Shown: positions 17,152-26,691, numbered from the stretch's first letter. The stretch: 64,000 bases of DNA from Flavobacterium saliperosum (GCF_900100625.1 NZ_FMTY01000002.1:270498-334497), one strand, 5' to 3'. A program made the numbers and translations. Notes: generated from the sequence alone by a model not told the origin.

Positions 17152-17598
17152 ATGAAATTGAATTGGGGAACTTCGATTGTGATCGCATTTGCTTTGTTTA
17201 TGACGTTTATTTTATACTTCGTTTTCAAAGTACAATCCGATTCACAGTACGACCACGAAATGGTTACTGAAGAATATTATAAAAAAGAACAGAACTTTCA
17301 GGGTCAGTTGGACAAGCAACAAAATGCCAACGATTTGATCGAAAGAATTACAATCGAATCCAACGAAAACGGATTGCAGATTGTCTTTCCGAAAGATTTT
17401 GATTTCAAAAAAATAAAAGGAAAAGTGTCCTTATACCGACCGTCCAACCAGAAATTAGATTTCGAAATTCCGATTTCGTTGTCTTCTTCAAATTTGCTCA
17501 TACCTAAAACAAATTTGGTTGACGGTCGTTGGGACATTTCCATTGAATGGGAATATGAAGGTAAAGAATACCTGAATAAAAAAGAAATAAATTTATAA
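17152..17598 (+). CDS. ccoH: CcoH/FixH family protein
   Basis: A 148-residue protein with one N-terminal membrane helix (WGTSIVIAFALFMTFILYFVFKV) and a periplasmic beta-rich domain, as in FixH. The segment HEMVTEEYYKKEQNFQGQLDKQQNA just after the helix is typical of this family in Bacteroidetes. FixH/CcoH is a cbb3 assembly factor that stays with the mature complex in some bacteria. Its place between ccoG and the DsbD_2-type gene (3-bp gap) supports the assignment. Confidence 0.9.
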   Translation: MKLNWGTSIVIAFALFMTFILYFVFKVQSDSQYDHEMVTEEYYKKEQNFQGQLDKQQNANDLIERITIESNENGLQIVFPKDFDFKKIKGKVSLYRPSNQKLDFEIPISLSSSNLLIPKTNLVDGRWDISIEWEYEGKEYLNKKEINL

Positions 17599-17601
17599 AT
17601 C

Positions 17602-18309
17602 ATGCTTTTTTCGGCACTTCTATTAGGTTTAATCAGCAGTTTGCATTGCATAGGGATGTGTGGTCCCATCGCGATGATGTTGCCGGTTGACCATAAGAAT
17701 CCGACAAAAAAAGTGATACAACTTCTTACGTATCACTTGGGCAGGATAACTGCTTACATGACGTTAGGTTTGGTTTTTGGTTTGTTGGGTAAAGGACTTT
17801 TTCTGGCAGGAATGCAACAGCAGTTGTCTATTGTCATTGGCATTTTGATGATTACATTCGTTTTAATTCCGGAAAAAGTCTTCGCCCAATATAATTTTTC
17901 AAGACCGGTGTATAAAACCATTTCCTATGTGAAAACAAAGTTGGGAAGCCAGTTCAAAAAGAGAACGTTTAAGGCGCTATTCACTATCGGACTGTTAAAC
18001 GGTTTTTTACCTTGCGGATTGGTGTATGTGGCGCTTTTCGGGGCCATTGCCATGCAAAATGAAACACTGGGTGTTGTCTATATGTTTTTGTACGGACTGG
18101 GAACCATTCCGATGATGAGTATGGTAGCATACGTTTCCAATGTATTGACGGTTCCGGTTCGTAACAGCATTCAGAAAGTCATCCCGATTGTAACGGTTTG
18201 TATCGGAATGTTGTTCATTATTCGCGGATTAGGGCTGGATATTCCTTTTGTTTCACCAAGCAACACAAGCCTTTTTGTACAGAGTGAAACAATATGTAAA
18301 ACAGATTAG
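17602..18309 (+). CDS. DsbD_2/TauE-like membrane protein of the cco cluster
   Basis: A 235-residue membrane protein with about six helices. It has SSLHCIGMCGPIAMMLP at the N-terminus and LNGFLPCGLVYVALFGAIA in the middle, the cysteine-containing repeats of the DsbD_2 (urease accessory UreH-like) family, often annotated as sulfite exporter TauE/SafE family. Homologues commonly end cbb3 oxidase gene clusters and are thought to help copper or haem delivery; a thiol-redox or copper-transport role would fit the conserved Cys residues. It starts 3 bp after ccoH. It is not closely similar to the TauE protein at 35143-35934. Confidence 0.82.
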   Translation: MLFSALLLGLISSLHCIGMCGPIAMMLPVDHKNPTKKVIQLLTYHLGRITAYMTLGLVFGLLGKGLFLAGMQQQLSIVIGILMITFVLIPEKVFAQYNFSRPVYKTISYVKTKLGSQFKKRTFKALFTIGLLNGFLPCGLVYVALFGAIAMQNETLGVVYMFLYGLGTIPMMSMVAYVSNVLTVPVRNSIQKVIPIVTVCIGMLFIIRGLGLDIPFVSPSNTSLFVQSETICKTD

Positions 18310-18349
18310 TTAACTTTATAGTTCAAAATTAATTTAATAATTTGACAGT

Positions 18350-18580
18350 ATGGAAAGACACGATTTATTACACGAGTTTCCCGAGCATCATGACAAAATT
18401 CACGAATTAAAAGTGTCTGATCCTCATTTTAGAGAATTATTTGATGAGTATCACGAGTTGGAACATGAAATCCACCGGATTAATATGGGGGAGGAAGTTG
18501 TTATTGACGAAGCAATGCACGAGAAAAAGGCACGATTGCTTTTTATCAAGGATGAAATTTTTTTGATGCTGAAAAACTAA
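18350..18580 (+). CDS. YdcH/DUF465 family small protein
   Basis: A 76-residue, highly charged helical protein (MERHDLLHEFPEHHDKIHEL...) with the DUF465 pattern, including FRELFDEYHELEHEIHRI and a C-terminal KDEIFLMLKN. No function is established for the family. It lies 40 bp after the cco cluster and ends before a strong terminator, so it may be the last gene of that unit or be transcribed on its own. Confidence 0.88.
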   Translation: MERHDLLHEFPEHHDKIHELKVSDPHFRELFDEYHELEHEIHRINMGEEVVIDEAMHEKKARLLFIKDEIFLMLKN

Positions 18581-18613
18581 ACCAGCATTAGGTTTTAAGG
18601 TTGGAATGACTTT

Positions 18614-18659
18614 AAAAAAAGAACCGCAGATTCTAATTTTGAATCTGCGGTTCTTTTTT
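18614..18659. terminator. Strong intrinsic terminator
   Basis: A 20-bp stem from AAAAAAAGAACCGCAGATTC to its complement GAATCTGCGGTTCTTTTTT with a 7-nt loop. T tracts on both strands allow it to serve the cco/DUF465 side and the convergent gene. Confidence 0.9.
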
Positions 18660-18713
18660 GGTTATTGCTGTAGTTCTGCAGAATCTCAAATGCAGTCAGA
18701 AAAGCGGTTTTAG

Positions 18714-20237
18714 CTACTCGGCAACCTTAAATTGCTTCATTTCTTCCAAAGGTTCGATGGAAACGAAATCCTTCCAGATTTTGGAATCGTAGCGTTTGAG
18801 TAGGATGTAGTTAAAATCCTCTTCCTTAACGTTGTCAAAAGCCGTTTCGTTGATTTCCGATTTGGAAATAGTCAGAAACTCTTTTTTATCAGCAGTGTTT
18901 CCTTCCACTTTCAGGTCGAAGGCTACCACATCTTTTTCGCTATCCGTCAATTCAATGAATTTAAGTGGTCTGTTTAAGTAAATATACTGCCCGGTTTCCA
19001 CTGAAGCATATTGCAAATAATATCCTTTATTATCGGTGTTTTTCTTATAGATAAGTGTTCCTTTACTTATATTTTCGGATGCTTTTACTCCCAGAAGCAA
19101 TTTCATGTTGAATCCGCTCACGGTTTCACCTTCGGCTAAAGCATAATCACATCTTACAACCGCATAATCCGTTTCCGAAACATATAATTTTCCGTTGTAT
19201 TTTGCCTTACTTTTTCTGGGTTCGAAACTTAGCACGTACATAAATTCATCTTTATCGTTATACGTTTTACCTTCATAAGTATATTTATATAACTCAGGCT
19301 TGTTCACAAAATCCAGTTTGCCGCTTTGTGAAAAATTATTCTCGAACATGAATACTGTAAGACCTGTTTTTGAAGAAGTCAGTTTTGGTGTTATGTTTTT
19401 GTTTTTATTTTTCTTCTCGTTGAAACTTTTTTTCAGCGAAATGGTGTCACGGGAACCGAAAAGACCACTTTTAACCCGGTAATATTTAGTGGAATCCAGA
19501 TGTTTGAGGAAGATGTTTTCTGCAACCTGTTGCATGTCGTCAAGATCGACCGAACGATCTTCATCTTTGAGTAATGTCGCTTTAACTACATCAAGTTTTG
19601 TATGAAACAGTGGTTTATTGTCTTTCATTTTGGTGTTGGTGTAGTAATTGCAAAGCAGATCTTTAAATTCTTTTGGCGGATGCGAGATGAGTTTGGAGGT
19701 AAATGCATTCACTTCCCTATTTACAGCTTCAAGCCCTTTTTTGGTAAACCCTGTTGATTTCGTAAATTCGATATCAAATTTTATAGGTTTAAAAGTACTG
19801 GCATCCCGATAAAAAATCATGCTCTTTGAAGCTTGTCCGTTATTTTTGTAATGAATCGGGAGATTTTTTTTAACCTCTGCCATTATAGCATTTGGATCTG
19901 GTTTTACATTGGAAATGGTCATGGTTTCGAGTTCGAATACACCTGGTTCCAGTTTAATGATGTATTGCAGGTTTCTCAATTCGCCCACAGTTATTTGATG
20001 TTTAACATAACCAAGATAAGTAACTGTCAGAACGGAGGCATCATCACTATTACTTTCTGATAAAGTAAAGTAACCTTCTGCGTTGGAAATTAGGTTTGTT
20101 GTCTCGTTGAGCTTAATGTTGGCGTAGGGAAGGCTCTCACCACTTTTGGCATCAACAACTTTAGCAGTAATGTTTTGGGCTAAGGTCGTTTGGAGTCCTA
20201 GTAAGAAAAAGAACAGGTGAAATAAGGTTCGCGTCAT
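18714..20237 (-). CDS. Carboxypeptidase-like regulatory domain protein, secreted
   Basis: A 507-residue protein with a signal peptide (MTRTLFHLFFFLLGLQTTLAQ). Residues about 22-110 form a CarboxypepD_reg-like beta domain (ITAKVVDAKSGESLPYANIKL, then VTYLGYVKHQITV), the plug-like N-terminal domain common in Bacteroidetes outer-membrane proteins. The rest is a mixed beta region with no catalytic motif I can recognise and no TonB-dependent barrel. It probably lies in the periplasm or at the outer membrane. It is convergent with the cco cluster and 153 bp from hemN upstream. Function unknown. Confidence 0.82.
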   Translation of the reverse strand: MTRTLFHLFFFLLGLQTTLAQNITAKVVDAKSGESLPYANIKLNETTNLISNAEGYFTLSESNSDDASVLTVTYLGYVKHQITVGELRNLQYIIKLEPGVFELETMTISNVKPDPNAIMAEVKKNLPIHYKNNGQASKSMIFYRDASTFKPIKFDIEFTKSTGFTKKGLEAVNREVNAFTSKLISHPPKEFKDLLCNYYTNTKMKDNKPLFHTKLDVVKATLLKDEDRSVDLDDMQQVAENIFLKHLDSTKYYRVKSGLFGSRDTISLKKSFNEKKNKNKNITPKLTSSKTGLTVFMFENNFSQSGKLDFVNKPELYKYTYEGKTYNDKDEFMYVLSFEPRKSKAKYNGKLYVSETDYAVVRCDYALAEGETVSGFNMKLLLGVKASENISKGTLIYKKNTDNKGYYLQYASVETGQYIYLNRPLKFIELTDSEKDVVAFDLKVEGNTADKKEFLTISKSEINETAFDNVKEEDFNYILLKRYDSKIWKDFVSIEPLEEMKQFKVAE

Positions 20238-20322
20238 GGGTTTTCAATGTTTTTGATTATGATGATTGTTCCTGAAATAATGCCACTTATTAAAACCGAG
20301 TTGCTCTGATAATTGAATAAAT

Positions 20323-20365
20323 AGTAAAATTCCTTCCAAATATAATAATTTAGAAGGAATTTACT
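20323..20365 (-). terminator. Possible terminator after hemN
   Basis: AGTAAAATTCCTTC pairs with GAAGGAATTTACT with a single bulge and a 16-nt A/T-rich loop. It lies 26 bp after the hemN stop. The loop is long and the T tract weak, so the call is tentative. Confidence 0.4.
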
Positions 20366-20390
20366 GTAAAATAAAATTATGAAAAAATAA

Positions 20391-21755
20391 TTACACAGTC
20401 ATGGAGAACAACTGTGTTTGCGGTGCATTACGTTGTAAGCGTAAATCGAAGGCCATGCATATGTTTCTAACAAAAGGTTTTCCTTTTTCCGTAACCGTTA
20501 TGGCATTATTCTGAATAACCAATAATCCGTCATTTTCCATCTCTGTCAAATGGGATAAAACCTCAGGAAGTTCTTTGAAATAAAGGTGTTTTTCATCCCA
20601 AGAAGTTGTAAACTGACACATGAGGTTTAAAATATGACGGCGTATGATTAAGTCCTCTTCATTAAGCAAATGACCTTTAAAAACAGGCAATTCATTTTTT
20701 TTCAATCGAGCATAATAATCTTCAATGGACTTTTCGTTTTGTGCAAAGCTATACCAACTGTCGCTTATGGAAGAAGCTCCCAGACCAATCATCAATTGTG
20801 TTTTGGAAGATGTGTACCCCATGAAGTTACGGTGCAATTTACCTTCCTGAAACGATTCGAACATACTGTCTTTTTTCAGTGCGAAGTGATCCATACCAAT
20901 TTCATGATACCCTTTTTTTGCCAATAATTGTTTGCCTACTTCATAGAGTTTTCGTTTCTCGTCGTCTTTTGGTACATCTTCATCTTTAAAACCGCGTTGC
21001 CCGTTTCCTTTTATCCACGGCACATGCGCATAGCTGTAAAAAGCCAAACGGTCGGGGGAAAGCGATTTTGTTTTTTCTATGGTATCAATGATGTTATCCA
21101 ATTCCTGAAACGGCAATCCGAAAATCAAATCATGCGATACCGAAGTATATCCGATTTCTTTGGCCCACAAAGTCACTTTTGCCACGTTGTGAAAAGGTTG
21201 TATTCTGTGAATGGCTTTCTGAACTTTATCACTGTAATCCTGCACACCGTAGCTCACTCTGCGAAAACCCAAATCGTATAATGTCTGCAGATGCTCCCTG
21301 GAAGTATTGTTCGGATGTCCTTCAAAACTGAATTCGTGTCCGGGTGCTTTATCGGCTCTTTTGAAAATTCCGTTAATTAAGGTTTCCAGATTTTCCGGTG
21401 AAAAGAACGTTGGCGTTCCGCCACCCAAATGGATTTCTTTGATTAAGGGTTTTTCCGGAAACAAATCGCAATACATGTTCCATTCTTTCAGAACGGCTTC
21501 GATGTAGGGATTCTCGACTTCGTGACGCTTCGTGATTCGTTTGTGGCATCCGCAAAACGTACAAAGGCTTTCGCAAAAAGGCAAGTGAATATAAAGACTT
21601 ATCCCTTCAGCAGCATTGCTTTCCGAGAACGATTTTATAAAAGTTTTTTTCCACATTTCAGTCGAAAAACTCTCTTCCTCCCAATAGGGAACCGTTGGAT
21701 AGCTGGTGTATCTTGGTCCCGGGACATTGTATTTCTGTACTAATGAAGTTGTCAT
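20391..21755 (-). CDS. hemN: Oxygen-independent coproporphyrinogen III oxidase
   Basis: A 454-residue radical SAM enzyme that decarboxylates coproporphyrinogen III to protoporphyrinogen IX without oxygen, in haem synthesis. The cluster motif CESLCTFCGC gives C61, C65, C68 and C70, matching the spacing of E. coli HemN (C62, C66, C69, C71); the extra Cys separates true HemN from HemW. HLGGGTPTF, YGVQDYS and GMDHFALKKD are further family blocks. Its promoter carries an FNR-like operator with the same geometry as in front of the cbb3 genes, so it should be induced at low oxygen when HemF-type enzymes cannot work and haem is needed for cbb3 oxidase. Confidence 0.95.
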   Translation of the reverse strand: MTTSLVQKYNVPGPRYTSYPTVPYWEEESFSTEMWKKTFIKSFSESNAAEGISLYIHLPFCESLCTFCGCHKRITKRHEVENPYIEAVLKEWNMYCDLFPEKPLIKEIHLGGGTPTFFSPENLETLINGIFKRADKAPGHEFSFEGHPNNTSREHLQTLYDLGFRRVSYGVQDYSDKVQKAIHRIQPFHNVAKVTLWAKEIGYTSVSHDLIFGLPFQELDNIIDTIEKTKSLSPDRLAFYSYAHVPWIKGNGQRGFKDEDVPKDDEKRKLYEVGKQLLAKKGYHEIGMDHFALKKDSMFESFQEGKLHRNFMGYTSSKTQLMIGLGASSISDSWYSFAQNEKSIEDYYARLKKNELPVFKGHLLNEEDLIIRRHILNLMCQFTTSWDEKHLYFKELPEVLSHLTEMENDGLLVIQNNAITVTEKGKPFVRNICMAFDLRLQRNAPQTQLFSMTV

Positions 21756-21774
21756 ACCTAATGTTTTACAGAAT

Positions 21775-21818
21775 CAAAATTAGTCGTATGTGGTGAGAAC
21801 TAAAATGATAATTGTCAT
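21775..21818 (-). promoter_or_regulatory. hemN promoter with FNR-like operator
   Basis: On the minus strand TAATTTTG (21782-21775) fits TAnnTTTG, and ATGATA-AT-TGTCAT (21805-21818) is centred exactly 36.5 bp before its last G, as at ccoI and ccoS. No TTTG -33 element is obvious. The site might also influence the divergent antiporter gene. Confidence 0.76.
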
Positions 21819-21921
21819 ATTTTTATGTGATGAGAAATGTTGGTTTGATAATAACGTATTTCCATTTTTATTAGTAATATTGGTGTCTGTAAGCGAACAG
21901 CAGCAATCGCTTGGTTTTAGC

Positions 21922-24192
21922 ATGAAAAAATTCAGAAACAGCTTTTTTTATTTCGGGATTGTCGGGGTAACCTCTGCCATTATGTATTGGACGGTTCAAA
22001 ACGGAAAAATCCTGGAGGCTGGAAGAAATGTTGTGGTTTCCAACTCGGGAAACAGTCAGTGGCAGGAGTTCATTAATTCCTTAACGCATAATTTAACCCA
22101 TCCGCTGGCCATTTTGTTGGCACAGATTGTTACCATTGTATTTGTTGCAAGGTTGTTTGGGGCTATTTTCAAAAGAATCGGTCAACCAACTGTTATCGGT
22201 GAGATTCTTGCCGGAATCGTACTTGGGCCATCGGTTATAGGAAGTTATTTTCCCGGTTTTTCAGAAGCACTTTTTCCAGAGGCTTCTCTTGGGAACCTTC
22301 AGTTTCTGAGTCAGATTGGTCTTATCCTTTTCATGTTTGTGGTAGGTATGGAGCTGGATCTGAAAGTCCTTCATAACAAAGCCAAAGAAGCGGTTGTAAT
22401 CAGTCACGCCAGTATTGTGATTCCGTTTACGTTAGGATTGGTATTGGCCTATTTCATTTATACGGAATTCGCTCCGGAAGGTGTGGAATTTCTCTCTTTC
22501 GCTCTCTTTACGGGAATTGCCATGAGTATTACCGCGTTTCCGGTATTGGCACGGATTATTCAGGAACGGGGTCTGCATAAAACCAAGTTAGGGGCTATGG
22601 TAATTACCTGTGCCGCTGCCGACGATATTACGGCTTGGTGTATTCTGGCTGCCGTTATAGCGATTGTAAAAGCGGGTTCTTTTTTGAGTTCTCTTTATAT
22701 AATGGCATTAGCCATAATCTATGTCTTCCTGATGCTGAAGTTTGTAAAACCCTTCTTAAAACGCATCGGTGAACTTTATGATAATCCGGACAGTATTACA
22801 AAACCGGTCGTAGCCATATTCTTTTTAACCTTATTGATTTCTTCATACGCTACTGAAATCATTGGTATTCACGCTTTATTCGGTGCTTTTATGGCTGGGG
22901 TAATCATGCCGGAAAGCATGCGTTTCCGTAATGTATTCATCGAAAAAGTGGAAGATGTTTCACAGGTTATGCTGCTTCCGTTATTCTTCGTGTTTACCGG
23001 ACTTCGTACACAAATCGGTTTGCTCGACGATGCTTATTTATGGGAAGTTTGCGGTTACATTATTTTGGTGGCTGTAGTAGGGAAATTTGTGGGTAGTGCA
23101 CTGACAGCAAGATACGTGGGACAAAGCTGGAAAGACAGTTTAACCATTGGAGCGCTGATGAACACCCGTGGATTGATGGAGCTGGTGGTTTTGAATATTG
23201 GTTATGATTTAGGGGTTCTGAAGCCTGAAATTTTTGCCATGATGGTAATTATGGCTCTGGCAACGACTTTTATGACCGGACCGGCTTTGGATTTAATCAA
23301 TTACGTCTTTAAATCGAAAGCGGAAATCATTCCGAAAGAAATTATTCAGAACAATAAATTTAAGATACTCTTTTCGTTTCATAATGCCGAGGAAAGTCAG
23401 TCTTTATTGCGTTTGGCAAACAATTTTGTGAAGAAAATGCACAATAATGCTATTGTAACCGCAATGCATATTTTACCCAGTAACGAACTGAATCCGTATA
23501 ATATTGACGAGTATGAGGAAGCCAGTTTTAAGCCGGTTTTACATGCTTCGGAAGAACTGAATCAGAAGATTACCACTATTTTCAAAAGCTCCATTGAGGT
23601 GGAGAATGATGTGGTGGAAGTATCCAATAAAGGCGATTTTGATTTGGTGCTGATGAGTTTAAGCCAATCGATTTTTGATGGTTCGATATTAGGGAAAGTG
23701 CTTGGTTTTACTACGCGAATCATCAGTCCGGAGAGTTTGATTAATACGTTTACCGGTAAAGAAAAACTTTTTGAAAGTGCTCACTTCGATGAAAGAACAT
23801 CGCTAATCTTATCAAAAACAGAAGTGCCGGTGGGAATTTTAGTGGATAAGAATTACCAAAACGCAAATCATGTTTTTGTCTTGCTTTTGGACGAAAGTGA
23901 CTTATTCTTATTGGATTATGCCAAACAGTTAATCGAAAATTCAAATTCGATGGTAACCATTCTGGATAAGGCCGGACATTTGAAAGGCAGTTCGGTTTTC
24001 AATGAGAAGATTGATAAAATCAGTAAGAAATATCCAAAACACATTAAACTTGCCGTAGAACGGAAAATTGAAAAAGCGTTACTGGACGAACAGGATTTAA
24101 TGATAATCAGTGTAGGAAGCTGGAAAGAGCTTTTAGACAAACGAAGTTCATGGTTAAATAAAACGCCTTCGTTACTGATAATAAAACCATAA
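21922..24192 (+). CDS. Cation:proton antiporter (CPA2/KefB type) with C-terminal USP-like domain
   Basis: The frame is open from 21790, but the extra 44 residues overlap the FNR-like operator and look non-coding; the ATG at 21922 (MKKFRNSFFYFG) is preferred, giving 756 residues. After a first helix, about 12 membrane segments form a Na+/H+ exchanger domain with GQPTVIGEILAGIVLGPS, MFVVGMELDL, TAFPVLARII and CAAADDITAWCIL, where the paired Asp residues are the ion-binding pair of CPA2 antiporters. The region after residue about 480 is a soluble tail resembling universal stress protein folds, probably regulatory. It exchanges Na+ or K+ for protons; the ion cannot be decided. Confidence 0.9.
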   Translation: MKKFRNSFFYFGIVGVTSAIMYWTVQNGKILEAGRNVVVSNSGNSQWQEFINSLTHNLTHPLAILLAQIVTIVFVARLFGAIFKRIGQPTVIGEILAGIVLGPSVIGSYFPGFSEALFPEASLGNLQFLSQIGLILFMFVVGMELDLKVLHNKAKEAVVISHASIVIPFTLGLVLAYFIYTEFAPEGVEFLSFALFTGIAMSITAFPVLARIIQERGLHKTKLGAMVITCAAADDITAWCILAAVIAIVKAGSFLSSLYIMALAIIYVFLMLKFVKPFLKRIGELYDNPDSITKPVVAIFFLTLLISSYATEIIGIHALFGAFMAGVIMPESMRFRNVFIEKVEDVSQVMLLPLFFVFTGLRTQIGLLDDAYLWEVCGYIILVAVVGKFVGSALTARYVGQSWKDSLTIGALMNTRGLMELVVLNIGYDLGVLKPEIFAMMVIMALATTFMTGPALDLINYVFKSKAEIIPKEIIQNNKFKILFSFHNAEESQSLLRLANNFVKKMHNNAIVTAMHILPSNELNPYNIDEYEEASFKPVLHASEELNQKITTIFKSSIEVENDVVEVSNKGDFDLVLMSLSQSIFDGSILGKVLGFTTRIISPESLINTFTGKEKLFESAHFDERTSLILSKTEVPVGILVDKNYQNANHVFVLLLDESDLFLLDYAKQLIENSNSMVTILDKAGHLKGSSVFNEKIDKISKKYPKHIKLAVERKIEKALLDEQDLMIISVGSWKELLDKRSSWLNKTPSLLIIKP

Positions 24193-24222
24193 AAAAAAGC
24201 CCTGAATTCTCAGGGCTTTTTT
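24191..24222. terminator. Bidirectional intrinsic terminator
   Basis: AAAAAAAAGCCCTGA / TCAGGGCTTTTTT with a 4-nt loop lies between the convergent antiporter and E1 genes and has T runs on both strands. Confidence 0.9.
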
Positions 24223-24235
24223 AATAATATATTGT

Positions 24236-26638
24236 TTAGTACAAACTCGGATATTTCACCGGATTCACTTCATGCATCATGGCATAGACTTTCTCGAAAA
24301 TATCTTCTACGGAAGGTTTTGAGAAGTAATCACCATCGGTACCATAAGCCGGACGGTGTGGTTTGGAAGCCAAGGTTTCCGGATTACTGTCTAAGTGTTT
24401 GTATCCTTTCTGTTCGTCGATGATTTGCTGTAAAATAAACGCCGATGCACCACCGGGAACGTCTTCGTCAATAACTAACAAACGGTTGGTTTTAGCTACC
24501 GATTTCACAATATCATGATTAACGTCAAACGGTAATAACGATTGAATATCGATAATTTCAGCATCAATACCTACTTCTAACAATTCTTTTGCCGCCTGTT
24601 CCACCAAACGCAATGTCGAACCGTAAGAAACCAAAGTAATGTCAGCACCTTGTTTGATGGTTTCCACCACACCAATCGGCGTTTTGAATTCGCCTAAGTT
24701 GGTTGGCATTTTTTCTTTCAAACGGTAACCGTTCAAACATTCTACGATTAAAGCCGGTTCATCCGTTTCTAATAAGGTATTGTAGAAACCAGCCGCTTTA
24801 GTCATGTTTCTCGGAACCAAAACGTGAATTCCGCGAATCGCGTTGATAATCATTCCCATTGGCGATCCAGAATGCCAGATTCCCTCCAAACGGTGACCAC
24901 GTGTTCTTATAATTAACGGTGCTTTTTGGCGACCTGCGGTTCTGTATTGCAGTGTAGCCAAATCATCACTCATAATCTGAATTGCATATAAAAGATAATC
25001 CAAATACTGAATTTCAGCAATAGGACGTAAACCTCTCATAGCCATTCCGATACCCTGACCTAAAATGGTTGCTTCACGGATTCCGGCATCAGCCACACGG
25101 AATTCTCCGTATTTCTCCTGCATGCCTTCCAAGCCTTGATTCACATCACCAATGTTTCCGGAATCTTCTCCAAAAATTAACGTTTCCGGATGTTTTTCGA
25201 AAATCACATCGAAATTGTTTCGCAATACCAAACGCGCATCTACTTCTTCCGAAGTTTCGTCATATTTCGGTAAAACTTCTTTCGCCGATAAAACATTTTT
25301 ATCCGATTGTGAAAACAAGTGTGAACTGAATTTCGGTTGGATTTTTTCGGTATAAGCCGTAATCCAGGCGGAAAGTTGGGCCCTTCCGTTTTCTTTTACA
25401 ATCAAACGCAAAACTTTACGGGCAGTGGTAATAATATCTTTACGGATTGGCTCTTTAATGGAAGCCAAATCGTTGGTGTATTTTTCAATGAAAACCTTAT
25501 TGGCACTGTTGGCAGCAATTGAGTTTAATAAAGCCACCAATTCCTGTTGTTCTGCTTTAATAGGTTCTACAAAAGCAGTCCAAGCCGCTTTTTTACCTTC
25601 TAAAACGTCTTTTTTAGCCTGTGTATCGATAGCCTCCAATTCTTCGGCAGTAGCCAAATTGTTTTCAATTAACCAAATACGCATTTGTGCCAAACAGTCA
25701 TATTCTGCTTCCCAAGCCAAACGATCCGCGTTTTTGTAACGTTCGTGGGAACCGGAAGTCGAGTGTCCCTGCGGTTGTGTTAATTCGTAAACGTGAATCA
25801 ATACCGGAACATGCTCTTCGCGGGCTATTTGTGATGCTTTCTGATACGTTTCCACCAAAGCAGGATAATCCCAACCTTTAACGGTCATGATTTCGTACCC
25901 TTTGTTGTCTTCATCACGTTGGAAACCTTTTAGGATTTCGGAGATGTTTTCTTTTGTGGTCTGGTATCTGGCGTGAACTGAAATTCCGTACTCGTCATCC
26001 CAAACACTCATTACCATCGGAACCTGTAATACTCCGGCCGCATTGATGGTTTCAAAAAACAAACCTTCGGATGTTGAGGCGTTTCCAATCGTTCCCCAAG
26101 CGACTTCATTTCCTTTTTCGGAAAAATTCGTTTGGTTGATACCGCCTACATTTCTGTATATTTTAGATGCCTGAGCCAATCCTAACAAACGGGGCATTTG
26201 CCCGGCAGTAGGAGAGATGTCGGCACTTGAATTCTTTTGTTGTGTCAGGTTTTTCCAGTTTCCGTTTTCGTCAAGCGAATGGGTTGCGAAATGCCCGCCC
26301 ATCTGACGTCCGGCACTCATCGGATCATGGGCTAAATCGGTATGTCCGTATAAACCGGCAAAAAACTGTTGGATTGTCATTTGACCAATAGCCATCATAA
26401 AGGTTTGATCACGATAATACCCGGAACGGAAATCTCCATTTCGGAAAGCTTTGGCTAAGGCCAATTGCGGCACTTCTTTTCCGTCACCAAAAATCCCGAA
26501 TTTTGCCTTACCGGTTAAGACTTCACGTCTTCCCAATAAGCTGCATTCACGACTGATGGTTGCAACTTTATAATCATTAAGCACTTCGGTTTTGAAATCT
26601 TCAAAAGATAATGCTTCTTTAGTGGCAGTTTGGTTCAT
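24236..26638 (-). CDS. 2-oxoacid dehydrogenase E1, alpha and beta subunits fused
   Basis: An 800-residue thiamine-diphosphate enzyme in which the E1-alpha part (about 1-410) is joined to the E1-beta part (about 450-800). The alpha part has the family segment GRREVLTGKAKFGIFGDGKE, the phosphorylation-loop-like SAGRQMGGHFATHS and a cofactor motif GNASTSEGLFFETIN. The beta part has LIFGEDSGNIGDVNQGLEGMQE, FRVADAGIREATILGQGIGMA and the C-terminal transketolase domain with LVIDEDVPGGASAF. It decarboxylates a 2-oxoacid, probably branched-chain (2-oxoisovalerate), as the first step of a dehydrogenase complex; pyruvate cannot be excluded. No E2 or E3 genes are nearby. Fusion is usual in Flavobacteria. 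Confidence 0.9.
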   Translation of the reverse strand: MNQTATKEALSFEDFKTEVLNDYKVATISRECSLLGRREVLTGKAKFGIFGDGKEVPQLALAKAFRNGDFRSGYYRDQTFMMAIGQMTIQQFFAGLYGHTDLAHDPMSAGRQMGGHFATHSLDENGNWKNLTQQKNSSADISPTAGQMPRLLGLAQASKIYRNVGGINQTNFSEKGNEVAWGTIGNASTSEGLFFETINAAGVLQVPMVMSVWDDEYGISVHARYQTTKENISEILKGFQRDEDNKGYEIMTVKGWDYPALVETYQKASQIAREEHVPVLIHVYELTQPQGHSTSGSHERYKNADRLAWEAEYDCLAQMRIWLIENNLATAEELEAIDTQAKKDVLEGKKAAWTAFVEPIKAEQQELVALLNSIAANSANKVFIEKYTNDLASIKEPIRKDIITTARKVLRLIVKENGRAQLSAWITAYTEKIQPKFSSHLFSQSDKNVLSAKEVLPKYDETSEEVDARLVLRNNFDVIFEKHPETLIFGEDSGNIGDVNQGLEGMQEKYGEFRVADAGIREATILGQGIGMAMRGLRPIAEIQYLDYLLYAIQIMSDDLATLQYRTAGRQKAPLIIRTRGHRLEGIWHSGSPMGMIINAIRGIHVLVPRNMTKAAGFYNTLLETDEPALIVECLNGYRLKEKMPTNLGEFKTPIGVVETIKQGADITLVSYGSTLRLVEQAAKELLEVGIDAEIIDIQSLLPFDVNHDIVKSVAKTNRLLVIDEDVPGGASAFILQQIIDEQKGYKHLDSNPETLASKPHRPAYGTDGDYFSKPSVEDIFEKVYAMMHEVNPVKYPSLY

Positions 26639-26660
26639 ATATCTAAATGATGTTATTTGA

Positions 26661-26691
26661 CAAATTTAATTATTTCGGCAATATAAAACAA
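26661..26691 (-). promoter_or_regulatory. Promoter of the fused E1 gene
   Basis: On the minus strand TTG (26691-26689), a 20-bp spacer and TAAATTTG (26668-26661), a match to TAnnTTTG, lie 23 bp upstream of the start codon. The other part of the 202-bp intergenic space is A/T-rich with no gene. Confidence 0.6.

Noticed and set aside
21790..21921. Longer start of the antiporter
   Set aside because: It would cover the FNR-like operator and gives an atypical N-terminus; the ATG at 21922 is better.
26641..26670. Possible FNR-like site upstream of the fused E1 gene (TTTGACAAATTT)
   Set aside because: Only one half-site resembles the motif and it overlaps the -7 element, without the spacing found at ccoI, ccoS and hemN.
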